From contig NZ_JAAXLK010000003.1 of the NCBI RefSeq assembly GCF_012641185.1, positions 89,985-153,984 on the forward strand: a stretch of 64,000 nucleotides of DNA. The letters are read 5' to 3'. The notes under the pieces are model-generated. The model made no database searches. It was given only the letters and a program-made list of their open reading frames with translations, and was not told where the DNA came from. The stretch comes from Levilactobacillus tujiorum. Its GTDB lineage: Bacteria; Bacillota; Bacilli; Lactobacillales; Lactobacillaceae. The translations under genes and the position numbers were made by a program. Below are positions 62,750 to 64,000 of this stretch, in pieces (the stretch's first letter is position 1; each line of letters opens with the position of its first letter).

Positions 62750-63904
62750 ATGCAAGCAGAACTGGAATTTGAAGACCGATTAATCGATTATTTGACCAAT
62801 ATTGGTGGTTCTAAACAGTGGCAGTATGTGCCATCAATCAAGACAACTGCGGCACTTTGGCAGAACTTTAAACATATTTTGGAACAGAATAATCAGGAAA
62901 AACTTGATCAGCCGCTGAGTGAGAGTGAGTTTGCTCAAGTTAAAAAGCAAATTAATGATTTAAGAACACCTTATCAAGCGGGTAAATTTTTATATGGGTT
63001 AAATGGCGTGTCCCAAGTAGAGGTTGATACTGATGCTGGAGAACACGTCTTTTTGACAGTTTTCGATCAAGCATACGTTGGTGCGGGAGGAACGGTCTAT
63101 CAAGTGGTTAATCAGATCGAACGTCCGGCAAAGTTAGCTAATTGCCGAAATCGCCGCTTTGACACAACGTTGTTAATTAATGGATTGCCGATTATCCAAA
63201 TTGAGGAGAAAACGGCTGCCCGAAATGTTAAAGAGGCTTTAAACCAGATGCATCAATACATACATGAAGGCCAGTTTTCAGACATCTATTCGACGGTCCA
63301 AATTTTGGTTGGAATGACACCGGATGATACGCGTTATATGGCAAATACCACCGAAGATAAATTTAATCTAGATTTCGCTTTTCACTGGCAACGCGAAGAT
63401 AACAATCAACCAGTAATGGCATGGCGTGACTTCTTGAATCGAATGCTGTCGATACCGATGGCCCACCAAATGGCGACAAGCTATATGATCCTAGATGGAA
63501 CGAAACATAGACAAATGCTAAAAGTTATGCGGCCATATCAGGTCTATGCGACGCGTCGAGTGATTGAAAAAATTAGGCAGTCAAGTTTTGAATTAGATAG
63601 TCAGAAACTAGGGTACATTTGGCATACGACAGGATCTGGGAAGACGATCAGTAGTTTCAAGACTGCTTGGCTGGCATCACGTTTACCTAATGTTGATAAG
63701 GTAGTCTTCTTGGTTGATCGGATTGCATTGACGCAGCAAACGGCTGACAATTACTCAGCTTATGATCCGGATACTAACGATGAAAATAAAGATGGTATCA
63801 TTTTTGATACAGCTAACGTAAATGTTCTGGCACATAAGTTACGACAACATGGTGGAATTATCGTCACGTCAATTCAGAAATTAGATCGACTAGGGACTGT
63901 CTGA
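62750..63904 (+). pseudogene. hsdR: Type I restriction endonuclease subunit R, truncated by an insertion sequence
   Basis: 384 residues remain of a protein usually about 1000. The N-terminal nuclease domain has RRFDTTLLINGLPIIQIEEKTAARNVKEALNQM, in which the Asp and the ExK of the PD-(D/E)xK site are recognisable. The first helicase motif HTTGSGKTISSFKTAWLASRL and a following VVFLVDRIALTQQ are present. The frame then runs into the insertion sequence and stops three codons later (GTV-stop). DEAD-box, motor and HsdM-contact regions are lost or lie beyond the element. The ATG follows AGGGTGAG. Lower GC than the neighbours suggests transfer. hsdM and hsdS, if present, are outside the window. Confidence 0.9.
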
Positions 63905-64000
63905 AAACTAAAAATTCAGGTATAATCTGAGGAAAAACGAATCGAGGCATTCCGATGACAACACCTAAACGATACGAACTAGAAGATGCTCAGTGGGACC
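63893..64000 (+). mobile_element. Left end of an IS5-family-like insertion sequence
   Basis: From GGGACTGTCTGAAAAC onward the text no longer fits hsdR. A TATAAT (63921) lies before a GGCATTCCG and the transposase ATG. The first residues of the transposase resemble IS5-group (IS427-like) proteins. The right end lies outside the window, so length and target duplication cannot be seen. Confidence 0.75.
63955..64000 (+). CDS. Transposase, N-terminal fragment (window edge)
   Basis: MTTPKRYELEDAQWD, cut by the end of the window. The pattern (R)YEL-D-QW is the usual opening of IS5/IS427-group transposases, whose remaining DDE domain would follow outside. Confidence 0.7.
   Translation, partial: MTTPKRYELEDAQWD

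Noticed and set aside
1..64000. tRNA, rRNA and CRISPR arrays
   Set aside because: Scanned for tRNA T-loop GTTCGAATC-type sequences, rRNA segments and regular short repeats with spacers; none found with adequate support. The GGTTCGAGACC near 7363 belongs to repeat module B and lacks a cloverleaf.

Overview
The window is a low-to-mid GC Firmicutes chromosome and most probably comes from the Lactobacillaceae, near Levilactobacillus or Lactiplantibacillus. The gene order rplU-prp-rpmA, efp-yqhY-nusB-folD-xseAB-ispA-tlyA-argR-recN and gmk-rpoZ-coaBC-priA-fmt-rsmB-stp-prkC-rsgA-rpe-thiN-rpmB-yloU-fakA-recG-plsX-acpP-rnc-smc-ftsY-ylxM-ffh...rpsP-khpA-rimM-trmD-rplS is the conserved Bacillus/Lactobacillus arrangement. 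dxs is absent beside ispA, as expected for lactobacilli that make isoprenoids by the mevalonate route. A C69 dipeptidase and many GTG/TTG starts also fit. I see no rRNA, tRNA or CRISPR.

Layout. 1-2.1 kb: end of a three-gene operon of unknown function, its first gene cut by the window edge. 2.3-14.2 kb: TetR regulator, then ribosomal proteins L21/L27 with the Prp protease, PepP, EF-P, and the nusB-to-recN block. 14.4-17.1 kb: a Cna/SpaA-type cell-wall adhesin, a small unknown gene and a possible 34-codon ORF. 17.2-45.1 kb: the gmk-to-ffh housekeeping block (nucleotide, CoA and ribosome-biogenesis functions, Ser/Thr kinase signalling, phospholipid synthesis, RNase III, SMC, signal recognition particle). 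45.1-53.2 kb: accessory genes inserted between ffh and rpsP: a frameshifted endonuclease/exonuclease/phosphatase-family gene, two small unknown genes, a P-type cation ATPase behind a manganese (yybP-ykoY) riboswitch, and a MoxR/VWA operon. 53.2-55.7 kb: rpsP to rplS. 55.7-62.7 kb: transport and peptidase genes (Kup potassium uptake, amino acid permease, C69 dipeptidase, YitT-type protein). 62.7 kb to end: a type I restriction hsdR gene broken by an insertion sequence that continues past the window.

Most notable signals. (1) A family of gene-free composite repeats occupies operon junctions (nusB/folD, priA/fmt, thiN/rpmB, ftsY/ylxM). The copy at 42603-43185 has 13-bp terminal inverted repeats and an 8-bp flanking duplication, so it looks like a MITE. 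Its two modules fold into multi-hairpin structures, and base pairs in the outer stem of one module change together between copies, so the structure itself seems to be conserved. (2) The manganese riboswitch shares its closing-stem strand with a terminator hairpin, which gives a readable ON-switch mechanism. (3) The endonuclease/exonuclease/phosphatase-family gene has a good promoter and ribosome binding site, but a four-A run puts its ATG one base out of frame. (4) A consensus promoter followed about 80 nt later by a strong terminator upstream of kup looks like a small RNA or an attenuated leader.
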